From Desulforudis sp. (GTDB lineage Bacteria > Bacillota > Desulfotomaculia > Desulfotomaculales > Desulforudaceae): a stretch of DNA of 64,000 nt. The stretch is from NCBI GenBank assembly GCA_003604975.1, contig QZIR01000051.1:26019-90018 (forward strand), read 5' to 3'. The notes below the pieces were generated by a model. It had not been told where the DNA came from, ran no database searches, and saw only the letters and a program-made list of their open reading frames with translations. Shown piece by piece: positions 36,998 to 46,308 of this stretch (position 1 is its first letter; every line of letters begins with the position of its first letter). Made by a program: the position numbers and the translations under genes.

Positions 36998-38683
36998 TTA
37001 AGCATCGCTGTGCCGTATACGCATCAATTCGCTCAGTGTGGTCAAACCGTCCAGCACCTTGGTAAGGCCGTCATCCACGATGGAAACCATTCCGTCCGAG
37101 CGGGCTGCCGTTCGGAGTTCGGCAAGCGGTACTCTTCGATACACAAGGTCGCGCAGATGAGTATTTACAACCAATAATTCAGCCACGGCCGCCCGTCCCC
37201 GGTAACCGGACCCGTCACAGTGGTTACAACCCACGGCCCGGTATACCGGCCTGGCCGGATCGTAATGTTGCCCCATGAAGAAGCGTTCACAGGAATCCGC
37301 GTCGGGCATGTATTCCTCCCGGCAGTACCGGCAAACCACACGCACCAACCTTTGAGCCAGGACGGCCAGGAGCGACGAGGCCACCATGAACGGTTCAACA
37401 TCCATGTCGGTAAGTCTGGTCAGCGCGCCAGCCGCATCGTTGGTGTGCATCGTACTGAAGACCATGTGCCCGGTGATCGCGGACCTAGTCGCAATACGTG
37501 CCGTTTCCGTATCCCGTATTTCCCCGACCATGATAATCTCGGGGTCTTGCCGCAGGATTGAGCGCAAGCCCCTCGCAAAATCCAACCCCGCCTTGCGGTT
37601 AATCGGGATCTGGTTGGCCCCCTTCAGGATGTATTCAACCGGATCCTCGATGGTGACAATGTTGACTCCCGGACTGTTCAATTCTTTCAGGATTGCGTAA
37701 AGGGTCGTGGTTTTGCCACTGCCCGTCGGCCCGGTCACCAGAACCATTCCATACGGGTCCCTGATCAGTTCCCGCAGCTTTTCCAGGCATGGTTTAGAGA
37801 AACCAAGTTCATCGAGACCGAACAGGAGCCGTGTCCGGTCGAGCAGACGGACCACGGCCTTTTCACCAAATACCGTCCGGATCGTGGACACGCGCAAGTC
37901 GATGTCGCGTGCTCCCACCTGAACCTGTACACGTCCGTCCTGGGGGAGGCGTTTCTCGGAAATGTCCATTTCAGCCATGATCTTGAGGCGGGCAATCAAG
38001 GCCGTGCTGACTTCGGGGGAAACATCCATCACCGGCTGAAGCACCCCGTCAATACGGAAGCGCACCCCCATCCCCTCGCGCCCTGGCTCAAGGTGAATGT
38101 CCGTGGCATCCCGCTGGACGGCCTGCAGGATAAGGGTCTGCATCAGCCGCGCCACCGGGCCTTCCCCAACAACCTCATCGACTGAACGGTAGGCCCTACC
38201 CCGGACCTCTTCCCCGCCTTCCTCATCGGGTCGGCAGCTCTCCACCAACCGGTCCAACAACGCGCCCCCGAACTGCCTTTCAATGGCCCGCTCGATCAAC
38301 TCCGCTGGCACATAGAGGGGTTCAACCCTTAGACAACCGCTTACCCTTCGTACGTCGTCCGCCGCGTCTACATTCAACGGATCGGCCATGGCCAAAGTGA
38401 GGCGGTGTACGTCCCTGGCAAGCGGAAAGATCTGATGGCGGCGCATCAGGTCCTCGGGAATGAGCTGCAATACATCGGCACCGGGTGAAAGAAGAGAATG
38501 TATCTCACTGAGGCTCTCAAAGAATTCGACGAGGTCGCTTGTGGTAATCCAGCCCTGTCTCACAAAGATAGCCGGGAGCGGCTCTCCGGTCCGACTCTTA
38601 ATCGCCAGTGCCTCGTCCAACTGATCTGATCCGATCACACCGGTCGACACCAGGAGGTCCGCCAGTCTCTCTTCGATTGGCAC
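36998..38683 (-). CDS. pilB: Type IV pilus extension ATPase PilB/GspE
   Basis: This AAA-type motor powers pilin polymerisation. The 561 residues contain a GspE N-terminal domain, Walker A VTGPTGSGKTTTLYAIL, Asp box IVTIEDPVEYIL, Walker B EIIMVGEIRDTETA, the His box GHMVFSTMHTND, and the C-terminal tetracysteine zinc motif CRYC...CNHC. It begins 19 nt after aroB with no terminator between, so the shikimate genes and the pilus genes seem to be one transcription unit. Confidence 0.95.
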   Translation of the reverse strand: MPIEERLADLLVSTGVIGSDQLDEALAIKSRTGEPLPAIFVRQGWITTSDLVEFFESLSEIHSLLSPGADVLQLIPEDLMRRHQIFPLARDVHRLTLAMADPLNVDAADDVRRVSGCLRVEPLYVPAELIERAIERQFGGALLDRLVESCRPDEEGGEEVRGRAYRSVDEVVGEGPVARLMQTLILQAVQRDATDIHLEPGREGMGVRFRIDGVLQPVMDVSPEVSTALIARLKIMAEMDISEKRLPQDGRVQVQVGARDIDLRVSTIRTVFGEKAVVRLLDRTRLLFGLDELGFSKPCLEKLRELIRDPYGMVLVTGPTGSGKTTTLYAILKELNSPGVNIVTIEDPVEYILKGANQIPINRKAGLDFARGLRSILRQDPEIIMVGEIRDTETARIATRSAITGHMVFSTMHTNDAAGALTRLTDMDVEPFMVASSLLAVLAQRLVRVVCRYCREEYMPDADSCERFFMGQHYDPARPVYRAVGCNHCDGSGYRGRAAVAELLVVNTHLRDLVYRRVPLAELRTAARSDGMVSIVDDGLTKVLDGLTTLSELMRIRHSDA

Positions 38684-38702
38684 CGGACTCCCCTCCCCTT
38701 GC

Positions 38703-39782
38703 TCACATCACCAGGTCCAGGATTTCTGCAGGAGTGGCCGGATACACCGAGGCCTTCCCGATCGCCCGCGGCACAATGAAGTTAATCCGCCCGCCCCGGG
38801 ATTTCTTGTCGTGGGCGATCGCCGCCTCCAGTCGCGACCGGCTCAATTCGGCCGGCATCGCGATGGGCAGGCCGGTGCGTTCAATCAACCTCTGAATTCT
38901 AGCCACGTCCGGACCTTCCAGGAATCCAAGCCTCTCGGCGACCTCGGCCGCCAGCACCATACCCACGGCCACCGCCTCACCGTGCCGGTAGACCCCGTAA
39001 CCGGTCAGGGACTCCAGCGCGTGTCCCAGGGTATGGCCATAGTTCAATAGCTGGCGGACCCCCTTCGCGCTCTCGGTCTCGTCCTCCTGAACCACGTCCG
39101 CCTTAATCCGGCAGCAGACCTCAACCAGGTATCCAAGAGCGTCTTCGTCCAGCCGCAGGACAGACTCCAGGTTCTGCTCCAACCACGCAAAGAAGCCCTC
39201 GTCACGGATCACCCCGTACTTGATCACCTCGGCCATTCCGGCGGCGATTTCACGCGCCGGCAGGGAGTGAAGCGCGGTAACATCTGCGAGGACCAGCCGG
39301 GGCTGGTAAAAGGCGCCGATGACGTTCTTCCCCCGTGGGTGGTTGACGCCCACCTTCCCGCCCACACTGGAATCCACCTGGGCTAACAGCGTGGTCGGAA
39401 TCTGGACAAAGTCGATACCCCGCATAAAGGTTGCCGCCACAAAACCGGCGGTATCCCCGACCACGCCGCCGCCGAGTGCCACGACCGCCGAAGTCCGGTC
39501 GAGTCCGGCCTCGAAGGCACAGTCATAGAGCAGTTCCACGGTGGCCAACGTCTTAAGGCTCTCCCCGTCCGGAATCTCGGCCCAGGTAAACTGGAACCCG
39601 GCGTCGGTCAGAGACTGGGTCAGCAGTTCGCCATACAAGGCGCCGACCACGGGGTTGGTTACAATAAGCAGGCGGCCGCCGGCCACCCCGGAGATGTACT
39701 CGCCGGCCCGGGCCAACACCCCCGGTCCGATGAGGATCGGATAGCTCCGCTTGCCCAGTCCCACCTGCAGCTGTCTGATCAA
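38703..39782 (-). CDS. aroB: 3-dehydroquinate synthase
   Basis: AroB makes 3-dehydroquinate from DAHP with NAD and a divalent metal. Recognisable elements are GGGVVGDTAGFVAATFMRG, the QIPTTLLAQVDSSVGGKVGVNHPRGKN stretch, the metal-ligand LLNYGHTLGHALE and RHGEAVAVGM. The 359 residues are typical. The TTG start overlaps the aroK stop (TTGA). Confidence 0.97.
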   Translation of the reverse strand: MIRQLQVGLGKRSYPILIGPGVLARAGEYISGVAGGRLLIVTNPVVGALYGELLTQSLTDAGFQFTWAEIPDGESLKTLATVELLYDCAFEAGLDRTSAVVALGGGVVGDTAGFVAATFMRGIDFVQIPTTLLAQVDSSVGGKVGVNHPRGKNVIGAFYQPRLVLADVTALHSLPAREIAAGMAEVIKYGVIRDEGFFAWLEQNLESVLRLDEDALGYLVEVCCRIKADVVQEDETESAKGVRQLLNYGHTLGHALESLTGYGVYRHGEAVAVGMVLAAEVAERLGFLEGPDVARIQRLIERTGLPIAMPAELSRSRLEAAIAHDKKSRGGRINFIVPRAIGKASVYPATPAEILDLVM

Positions 39783-40294
39783 AAGTATCCCCGCTCCCTC
39801 AGGTATTCGATGATGGCTCTGGCCGCCCGATCCGGCGAACCCACTCCCGTATCCAGTGTTAGCTCGGCCACGTCGTAGGCTCCGGCACGCTCCCGCAGCA
39901 GCCCCTCAATGCGTTCCCGCTTATTGCCTCCACGCAAGAGTGGCCGGTTCCCCCTCCGGCCGACCCGTCTCAGGATCACTTCCGGATCGGCTCGCAGGCC
40001 GATCAAAATACCGCCCTCTTTGAGGTAGGCCACGTTTTCCGGGTTCAGTACAATGCCGCCACCCGTGGCGATCACCAGGTTTTCCCGCCTGGCCAGCTTC
40101 TCGCACAGGATGTTTTCCTCGGAACGAAACCGCGTCTCTCCGTCCTCGGCAAAGATTTGCCTAACCGATTTGCCGGTCACACGTTCGATCTCGGCGTCCG
40201 TGTCCACAAACTCCCGCCTCAGGATCCGGGCCAGCCGGCGTCCGACCACCGTCTTGCCCGTACCCATAAACCCGATCAAGACAACATTCTTCAA
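39779..40294 (-). CDS. aroK: Shikimate kinase
   Basis: This P-loop kinase phosphorylates shikimate at O3. Walker A GFMGTGKTVVGRRLA is at residues ~8-22; the shikimate-binding DTDAEIE and ATGGGIVLNPEN follow, with the LID Arg in NRPLLRGG. The length of 171 is normal. It lies 3 nt from aroC and overlaps aroB. Confidence 0.97.
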   Translation of the reverse strand: MKNVVLIGFMGTGKTVVGRRLARILRREFVDTDAEIERVTGKSVRQIFAEDGETRFRSEENILCEKLARRENLVIATGGGIVLNPENVAYLKEGGILIGLRADPEVILRRVGRRGNRPLLRGGNKRERIEGLLRERAGAYDVAELTLDTGVGSPDRAARAIIEYLRERGYF

Positions 40295-40297
40295 CCG

Positions 40298-41458
40298 CTA
40301 CCCACCCTTCACCGAGGCCAGGTAGCGCTCCCAGTTGCCGGTAAACTCGAAAAGCGTGTCCCCGCCGAACTTCTCCATGGCCGCTACCGCCAGTTCCCAG
40401 GCCACTACCGCCTCGCCGATTACGCAAGCGGCCGGAACCGCACAGATGTCCGACCGTTCATAGGCCGCCTCCACGGCCTCCCGGGTCCCGATGTCTACGC
40501 TGCGCAGCGGACGGCGCAGGGTCGGGATCGGCTTCATCGCCGCGCGTAGCACCAGCGGCTCACCGTTGGTCATCCCGCCTTCGAGACCGCCGGCCCGATT
40601 GGTTTGCCTGTAATACCCCCGGTCTTGGTCATAGAAGATCTCGTCCTGGACCTCCGACCCGGGGCAGGCCGCCCCGTGGAAGCCCGCCCCGATCTCCACG
40701 CCCTTGATGGCCTGGATACTCATTAGGGCTCCCGCCAGCCGTCCATCCAGCTTGCGATCCCATTGTACATAGCTCCCCAGCCCGGGCGGGAGGTTATATA
40801 CCCTGATTTCAAACACGCCTCCGAGCGAGTCACCGGTGTCCCGGGTCCGGTCAATGTGCTCCATCATCTTATAGCTGGACACCTGATTCGGACACATCAC
40901 ACTCGACGTCTCCGTGCGTTCCTGCAGGACATCCGGGTCAAGCTCCGGAACATCGGCCTCAACCTGGCCGATCCGCCGGACAAAACCGACGATCTTGATG
41001 CCGATTTTATCCAGCAGACGTCGGCCGACCGTGCCCACCGCCACCCGGATCGCCGTTTCCCGGGCGCTGGCCCGTTCGAGGACGTTTCGCACATCGCGGT
41101 GGCCGTATTTCAGTACCCCGGTCAAATCGGCGTGCCCCGGGCGCGGGCGGGTCACCATCCGGTCATCAACGCGGGCATCCGTACCGGGATCCATCGTTTC
41201 CCGCCAGTTCACCCAGTCCTTGTTCTCAATCTGCAGACAGACCGGTGTCCCCAGGGTCACTCCCCCACGGACACCCGCCAGGAGGTGTACCCGGTCCTGC
41301 TCGATGCTCATCCGCTTCCCGCGGCCATACCCGCCCTGCCTGCGGGCCAGTTGCCTATCCACATATTCTACAACCAGGGGCATACCCGCCGGCAGCCCCT
41401 CAATAATCGCCGTTAAGGCCGGACCATGGGATTCACCGGCCGACAGGTAACGCAGCAA
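40298..41458 (-). CDS. aroC: Chorismate synthase
   Basis: AroC converts EPSP to chorismate with reduced FMN. The three family signatures are present: [18 protein letters not shown] at the N-terminus, the [13 protein letters not shown] region with [20 protein letters not shown] block, and [15 protein letters not shown]. The length of 386 is normal. The EPSP synthase gene (aroA) is not in the window. Confidence 0.97.
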   Translation of the reverse strand: MLRYLSAGESHGPALTAIIEGLPAGMPLVVEYVDRQLARRQGGYGRGKRMSIEQDRVHLLAGVRGGVTLGTPVCLQIENKDWVNWRETMDPGTDARVDDRMVTRPRPGHADLTGVLKYGHRDVRNVLERASARETAIRVAVGTVGRRLLDKIGIKIVGFVRRIGQVEADVPELDPDVLQERTETSSVMCPNQVSSYKMMEHIDRTRDTGDSLGGVFEIRVYNLPPGLGSYVQWDRKLDGRLAGALMSIQAIKGVEIGAGFHGAACPGSEVQDEIFYDQDRGYYRQTNRAGGLEGGMTNGEPLVLRAAMKPIPTLRRPLRSVDIGTREAVEAAYERSDICAVPAACVIGEAVVAWELAVAAMEKFGGDTLFEFTGNWERYLASVKGG

Positions 41459-41464
41459 GCTTCC

Positions 41465-42361
41465 TCACCTCAAGTTAAGATTGTCTCCATCCGATTCCGG
41501 TTGTGCCGGGTTCAACGCCCCCTCGAGCGCACCCCGCATTACATCTAGGGGGGCTTGGCGTCCGGTCCACAGCTCAAAGGCAAGTGCCCCCTGATGCAGC
41601 AGCATCCCGGCCCCGCTCACCGTCAAGGCGCCCACCTCCGCCGCCATCTGTAGGAACCTGGTCTGGCGGGGGTTATAGACCATATCGTATACCAACTGCC
41701 CCCGTCTGAGCCACTGCGGAAGGACCGGCGGGCAGCTCTCCGTGTCCGGGTGCATACCCAGGGTCGTCGTCTGCACCACCAGATCTGCGGCCGTGATCTC
41801 CCGCTCCAGCGCCTCATTCTCATCCCAGGACAGGGCAGCGGACTGGCCACCCAGTCTCTTGATCAGCGCAGCCAGCGCCTCGGCCCGTGCCACCGTACGG
41901 TTCACAAACACCACGCGTCTCACTCCGGCCAGGGCCAGCTGTACAGACGCCCCCCGGGCCGCCCCACCGGCACCCAGGAGCACCACCTTCTTTCCGGCGA
42001 TCTCAAACCCGGCTTCTGTAAGTGAACGATGGAAGCCGCCGGCATCGGTATTGTGGCCGACCAATCTCCCGTCCTGCACCACAATGGTATTCACGGCGCC
42101 TATCAGTCGGGCCTCTTCAGCGAGTTGGTCAAGGAACGAGCCAACGCTCTCCTTGTGGGGCACCGTGACGTTGACACCGCCCAGGTCCAAGGCCCGTACC
42201 GCGGCCACCGCCTCTTTCAACCGCTCCGGTCGAACCGGAAAAGCAGTATAGACACAGTCTAATCCCAACTCCGCAAAGGCGGCATTGTGCATCGCCGGTG
42301 AGACCGAGTGACTCACCGGAAATCCCAGTAAACCGAACACCCGCGTCCGCCCGCTAATCAC
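41465..42361 (-). CDS. aroE: Shikimate dehydrogenase
   Basis: AroE reduces 3-dehydroshikimate with NADPH. The substrate-binding domain has GFPVSHSVSPAMHNAAF and NVTVPHKES with the catalytic Lys, and the NADP domain has VLLGAGGAARGASVQLA and NRTVARA. Length 298. It overlaps the yqeG 3' end by 8 nt and precedes aroC by 6 nt. Confidence 0.97.
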   Translation of the reverse strand: MISGRTRVFGLLGFPVSHSVSPAMHNAAFAELGLDCVYTAFPVRPERLKEAVAAVRALDLGGVNVTVPHKESVGSFLDQLAEEARLIGAVNTIVVQDGRLVGHNTDAGGFHRSLTEAGFEIAGKKVVLLGAGGAARGASVQLALAGVRRVVFVNRTVARAEALAALIKRLGGQSAALSWDENEALEREITAADLVVQTTTLGMHPDTESCPPVLPQWLRRGQLVYDMVYNPRQTRFLQMAAEVGALTVSGAGMLLHQGALAFELWTGRQAPLDVMRGALEGALNPAQPESDGDNLNLR

Positions 42362-42881
42362 GACCCGGCCTCCGGCTCAAGCCCACCCGCCGCCGGATTC
42401 TTGGCATGAACAGGCGTTCCAGCTGACGCGTGATCAGCGTGGTTCCGATAAACTCCTTGCCCTTCATGGGTACGGTCAGAATCGTAAACATGCCCAGGCG
42501 GTTGCCCCCGACCACGTCGGTGAAAACCTGGTCGCCCACCACCGCCGTTTCACGCGGTTTGGTACCCATCATGCTCAGTGCGGCCTTGAAAGGAGTCCGC
42601 CGGGGTTTGACCGCGTTAAACACGGCCGGAATGCCGGCTTCTTCCGCCATCCGCTCGGCCGTCCGGGTCCTGTTGTTCGACACGATGGCGATCTTGAAGC
42701 CGCGCTCCTTCAAAGCATTCAGCCACTGAACAACATCGGCCGTAAACTCCGGGGCGCCTCTTTCAATGATCGTGTTGTCGAGGTCAAAAATGATCCCCTT
42801 GATACCCCTGCGTTCAAGCTCCGATATGTTGATATCAAAGATACTCGGTACATATTGACTTGGGTAAAACAGTCGGTGCAA
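42354..42881 (-). CDS. yqeG: YqeG family HAD-type phosphatase
   Basis: The protein has the HAD nucleophile motif IIFDLDNTIIERG (Asp38-Asp40 region), motif II IVSNN and motif III with PRRTPFKAALSMMG and VVGDQVFTDVVGGNRLGM. YqeG homologues occur with shikimate and ribosome-assembly genes in Firmicutes and are HAD IIIA phosphatases whose substrate is not certain (phosphatidylglycerophosphatase has been proposed for relatives). TTG start; length 175. Confidence 0.9.
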   Translation of the reverse strand: MHRLFYPSQYVPSIFDINISELERRGIKGIIFDLDNTIIERGAPEFTADVVQWLNALKERGFKIAIVSNNRTRTAERMAEEAGIPAVFNAVKPRRTPFKAALSMMGTKPRETAVVGDQVFTDVVGGNRLGMFTILTVPMKGKEFIGTTLITRQLERLFMPRIRRRVGLSRRPGRD

Positions 42882-42924
42882 AACCAGAGTCCTCCCATTC
42901 CTCTATCTTGATCGTTGACAGGGA

Positions 42925-44061
42925 CTATTCGCTCTCCCCCGTGCTTTGGCGTCCTTCGAGGCCGAGCCGTTCCACGATGGCCCGGGCCAACCCAGCCGCG
43001 TCGTCTCGGTCGAAGCTGGGCAACTCCATCCCCGGTGGGGCACTCCCTGCGACGGCAAAAACCCCCTCGGCATTACCCTTCCAGGATTTGCCGGTGCTCA
43101 CCAGAATCTTGGGATAGGAGAGGTATTTATAACCCTCCACCAGGGCCAAATCGGCGCCACGGAATTGGGCCACTACCTCTTCCAGGGACGACTCTGCCTC
43201 GCGGGCACGGAACAGAGCCACCCCTTGGGGACTGACCACAGCCGAGACCTCGGCGCCGGCCTGCGCGTGTTTCCAGGAGTCTTTCCCAGGCACATCCAGG
43301 TCAGCGCCGTGCGGCGCGTGTTTTACGGTGCCAACCCGGAATCCCATGTGTTTGAGCTCGCTGACAATCCTGGTGACCAGCATCGTTTTCCCGGAATCCG
43401 AGGTTCCCACCACACAAACGACGGGCGGTGTCTTCCCGTTAGCATTGTCCGTGTCGGAAGCTCCTGTTTTCTGCACTATCTTACGTACCCGGGCCCAGTC
43501 CTCGGGGTAGTTGACATTAAAGAATATTTTTTCGGGTTCACCCAGGTCTCTGATTTCCGATTCTGAGATATAATTTACCCGAACGGTGGAAAATAAATCA
43601 ACGACCCGACGGCGTCCGGTAGACAGAAAATCCTGCACCTTGGGCAGACAGCTTTTCCCGTAAACAGCATAGAGCGGTTCCGGGTAGCTCCTGATCACCG
43701 GCACGACGCATTCATATCCTTCGGCATGCGCCACCAGGAACTCGGCCACCCGCACATTGATAAAGGGCATATCACAGGCGACCACGAACACGTATGGGTT
43801 TACGGCGTGCGTCAACGCAGCGTGGATGCCGCTTAAAGGGCCCTGGTGCGGAATGACGTCAGGCAGTACACGGGCGTCCAGTTGGGCATAACGGTCCATC
43901 TCGTTCGCGATCACCAGAACCTCGTCGAATACACTGTATAGACCGTTCAGCGTCCGCTGAATGATCGGGCAACCGTCAAAGGCCAGAAAGGCCTTATGGT
44001 TCTTCATCCGGGTGTTCCGGCCCCCAGCCAGGATGGCCGCCGAAACTGCAGCACGTGCCAC
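42925..44061 (-). CDS. MobA-MobB fusion (molybdenum cofactor guanylyltransferase)
   Basis: Residues 1 to about 200 are a MobA nucleotidyltransferase: AAILAGGRNTRMKNHKAFL, the PDVIPHQGPLSGIHAAL and FVVACDMPFI segments, and the NVNYPEDW end motif. From about residue 215 a MobB P-loop domain follows (VVGTSDSGKTMLVTRIVSELK, then GTVKHAPH and DLALVEGYKY). MobA links GMP to molybdopterin and MobB is its GTP-binding helper. This suggests molybdenum or tungsten bis-MGD enzymes in the organism. It is divergent from sigK. Confidence 0.92.
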   Translation of the reverse strand: MARAAVSAAILAGGRNTRMKNHKAFLAFDGCPIIQRTLNGLYSVFDEVLVIANEMDRYAQLDARVLPDVIPHQGPLSGIHAALTHAVNPYVFVVACDMPFINVRVAEFLVAHAEGYECVVPVIRSYPEPLYAVYGKSCLPKVQDFLSTGRRRVVDLFSTVRVNYISESEIRDLGEPEKIFFNVNYPEDWARVRKIVQKTGASDTDNANGKTPPVVCVVGTSDSGKTMLVTRIVSELKHMGFRVGTVKHAPHGADLDVPGKDSWKHAQAGAEVSAVVSPQGVALFRAREAESSLEEVVAQFRGADLALVEGYKYLSYPKILVSTGKSWKGNAEGVFAVAGSAPPGMELPSFDRDDAAGLARAIVERLGLEGRQSTGESE

Positions 44062-44242
44062 AGACTATCTTCCTCCTCCAAAGGGGATGTTCGCTATCCC
44101 ACTTCGGCAATACCTGCCCTTCTTCCTGCTCAGGCTTGTTCCAAAGTCGCTTCAACAGGCAGAATTCGATTTTAAGACAGGCACAATTCGACAGATCAAG
44201 CAATACATTAACTTACAGTCCAAAACTACGGGAGGTATGCTA

Positions 44243-44953
44243 ATGCTTCCTATTGCTTTGCTTGGCATTGGTCTGGTTTCCCTGATTAACGGCATCACCC
44301 TGCTCCTCTCCTACATTACCAACAACACTTTCCCGCAGCCTCTTACGCGCGAAGAGGAAAACAAGTACCTGCAGCGCATGCTGGCCGGTGACGAAGAGGC
44401 CAAGAACGTACTCACAGAAAGAAATCTTCGTCTTGTCGCCCACATCATCAAGAAATACGACAACACCGGAGAAAACATCGACGACCTGATTTCCATCGGG
44501 ACCATCGGCCTGATCAAGGCGATCAACACCTTTAACCCGCATAAAGGGGCCAGGCTGGCTACCTATGCGGCCCGCTGTATTGAGAACGAAATCCTGATGA
44601 GCCTGAGGATGGCCAAGAAGACGCGCTCCGATGTATCCCTGCAGGACCCGATCGGGGTGGATAAGGAAGGTAACGAGATCTCGTTGATCGACGTGATGGG
44701 GACCGAAGGAGACATCGTGGAGGAAGAGGTCGAGTCCCGCTTCGAGCAACGGCGCCTGCGGGAAAAGATGAAGAAACTGTCCCGGCGTGAGAAGCACGTC
44801 TTAAGCCTCCGCTTTGGACTGTGTGACGGCATCCAGCAGACCCAGCAGGAAATCGCCCACGACATGGGAATCTCTCGTAGCTATGTTTCCCGGATTGAAA
44901 AGAGAGCGATCAATAAACTCACCAAGGAACTGGGCTTTGAAGGCACCACCTGA
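44243..44953 (+). CDS. sigK: RNA polymerase sporulation sigma factor SigK (pro-form)
   Basis: This is the late mother-cell sigma factor. The ATG at 44243 follows GGGAGGT by 7 nt and gives 236 residues. The first ~25 residues (PIALLGIGLVSLINGITLLL) are hydrophobic and match the membrane-bound pro-sequence removed by SpoIVFB in Bacillus. After TFPQPLTREEENKYL come region 2 (LRLVAHIIKKYD, DLISIGTIGLIKAINTFNP) and region 4 (QEIAHDMGISRSYVSRIEKRAINKL). The gene is uninterrupted, with no skin element. It is isolated and divergent from mobAB. Confidence 0.93.
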   Translation: MLPIALLGIGLVSLINGITLLLSYITNNTFPQPLTREEENKYLQRMLAGDEEAKNVLTERNLRLVAHIIKKYDNTGENIDDLISIGTIGLIKAINTFNPHKGARLATYAARCIENEILMSLRMAKKTRSDVSLQDPIGVDKEGNEISLIDVMGTEGDIVEEEVESRFEQRRLREKMKKLSRREKHVLSLRFGLCDGIQQTQQEIAHDMGISRSYVSRIEKRAINKLTKELGFEGTT

Positions 44954-44974
44954 GTAGGTTTCCAAAACTAGAAG

Positions 44975-45017
44975 GTAAGACAACAGCGCCGGACCGTTTC
45001 CTGCGCTGTTGTCTTAC
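44975..45017 (+). terminator. Long perfect hairpin after sigK
   Basis: GTAAGACAACAGCGC (44975-44989) pairs perfectly with GCGCTGTTGTCTTAC (45003-45017) around a 13-nt loop. It lies 22 nt after the sigK stop. No T-run follows, so it may stabilise or end the message together with the next hairpin. Confidence 0.6.
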
Positions 45018-45099
45018 TGTGCAAGGCAAAAAGGGTATTAACACCTGTTTCCATCAAAAAGTACAGCAATTTAGAATCACGGACGGGAGTCCATAAAAA

Positions 45100-45142
45100 G
45101 AGCAAGCGTAAGGAGGGTTACTCCCTACGCCTGAGCTTTTTT
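45100..45142. terminator. Bidirectional terminator between sigK and the 45.2-kb gene
   Basis: GAGCAAGCGTAAGGAG-GGTTA-CTCCCTACGCCTGAGC is a near-perfect hairpin with TTTTTT on the plus side (45137-45142) and a T-run (AAAAA on plus) on the minus side. It can serve both sigK (plus) and the minus-strand gene ending at 45163. Confidence 0.8.
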
Positions 45143-45162
45143 CTGAGTGTAGCGACGATGTG

Positions 45163-45468
45163 CTATTCTTCGAGTAAATCGATGAGCAGAGCACCTTCCG
45201 CTTCATCGTACTTGCAGGGATACTTACCCTTTGCCGTAATGCCGAAGTGACTGCGGAATCTGTTTGCTAATACCTTATTTTTGCTGACCGTAAAGCCTTC
45301 TCCGTCGGCCTTGGCAATTTTGACCTGTTTGGTTTCATTGTTATAGTACAGCAAAACGTTGTCGGCGTTTAAGGCATTCGCTGCCTTTGGGGATAAAGTA
45401 AAATGGTGCTTACTAAGGGCAACGTACATTTCTGAAGTTTTTCGTGGTTTAAATACCTGCCAAGACAT
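45163..45468 (-). CDS. Conserved-looking small protein of unknown function
   Basis: I do not recognise this 101-residue protein. It starts MSWQVFKPRKTSEMYVALSK after TGGAGGT and looks like a compact soluble alpha/beta fold: a basic N-terminus, NVLLYYNNETKQVKIAKADG strands, a basic FTVSKNKVLANRFRSHFGI helix and an acidic end LIDLLEE. No signal peptide or membrane segment is seen. It has its own near-consensus promoter and is monocistronic with a good terminator, so it is probably well expressed. A nucleic-acid-binding role is only a guess. Confidence 0.75.
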   Translation of the reverse strand: MSWQVFKPRKTSEMYVALSKHHFTLSPKAANALNADNVLLYYNNETKQVKIAKADGEGFTVSKNKVLANRFRSHFGITAKGKYPCKYDEAEGALLIDLLEE

Positions 45469-45497
45469 GAATATACCTCCAATTAAAAGTTAGTTGT

Positions 45498-45526
45498 ATT
45501 ATAACCACATTTATGCAATATGTAAA
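45498..45526 (-). promoter_or_regulatory. Strong sigma-A promoter for the 45.2-kb gene
   Basis: TTTACA (45521-45526) and TATAAT (45498-45503) on the minus strand are separated by exactly 17 nt, five and six matches to consensus, 30 nt before the gene's start. Confidence 0.8.
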
Positions 45527-45719
45527 CCAAGGTGTGACAGCAGATTGTAGCAAGAGTTCGCCACAAAATCTGGTTCTTTATGGACACTTGTCGGAATCGG
45601 CTGACCGTCAAAGGCAGTTGCCCCGTATGAGCAAGTGTAACACCAATCATGTTTGACGGATTGCCTGCACCTGTTCACGAAGATGTGTCATAATATCAAC
45701 GAGAGGGTTTTTCTCGGGG

Positions 45720-46171
45720 GTGAACAGGTCGGCTGCCAAGCTTCAGAAAATACAATGTAGATCACTGCTCCACCACCACGGGTCGCGCCGGCTCTCCTTC
45801 AATTGGGACGCCAACCTTTATCGCGGGTACAGCCCCTCCTGCCCCTATTGCTATGCTCGTTACTCACATCGGTACCTCGGCTACGACCACCCGGCCGACT
45901 TCGAGGAACAGATACTCGTAAAGGTGAACGCGCCGGAGGTTCTGGACCAGGAACTCTGCCCGGCGGAACTTCTTTGCCTATCTGCGCCGGCACTTCCCAC
46001 ATCTGTATCAGCGGTACAGCCGTCTCTTCACGGACCCGGAAGGCTATCGCGCCTACCGCAGCGGCCTACGTGACGTCGCTAGCAGGCTACTGGCAAAGTA
46101 CAAACTACCCCAGGGATCTTGGCGCAGCTCTCCCGCAGCAGGAACGCGAACAGCTCACCTTGCCTTTTTGA
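45720..46171 (+). pseudogene. Decayed radical SAM protein (SPL/Rv2578c-like)
   Basis: The GTG at 45720 opens a stretch typical of SPL-like radical SAM proteins: LSFNWDANLYRGYSPSCPYCYARYSHRYLG, then DFEEQILVKVNAPEVL. The first Cys of the CxxxCxxC cluster motif has become Tyr (TAC). After residue ~80 the reading is lost; family-like C-terminal sequence resumes in another frame (FFAYLRRHFPHLYQRYSRL, 45969 on) and shifts again before a terminal QEREQLTLPF ending at 46171. Most of the catalytic core between them is missing. This shows an internal deletion plus at least one frameshift. Confidence 0.72.
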
Positions 46172-46308
46172 CCGATTCTGGTTATTGAGTCAGCCAGATT
46201 GGCAGAATAAGAACGACTATAGCGAGGGGGAACTCAGGTGGTAAAACGGAAGATTGTCCGTATCGACGATGAATCAGCCACTCCAGTGTTAACTGCCGGC
46301 CTTGAGAG

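Noticed and set aside
43961..44242. Extension of the sigK frame about 94 codons upstream
   Set aside because: It would overlap the divergent mobAB gene, and the ATG at 44243 has a good ribosome site and the expected pro-sequence.
44243..44953. Skin element or other insertion splitting sigK
   Set aside because: The reading frame is complete and uninterrupted from pro-sequence to region 4.
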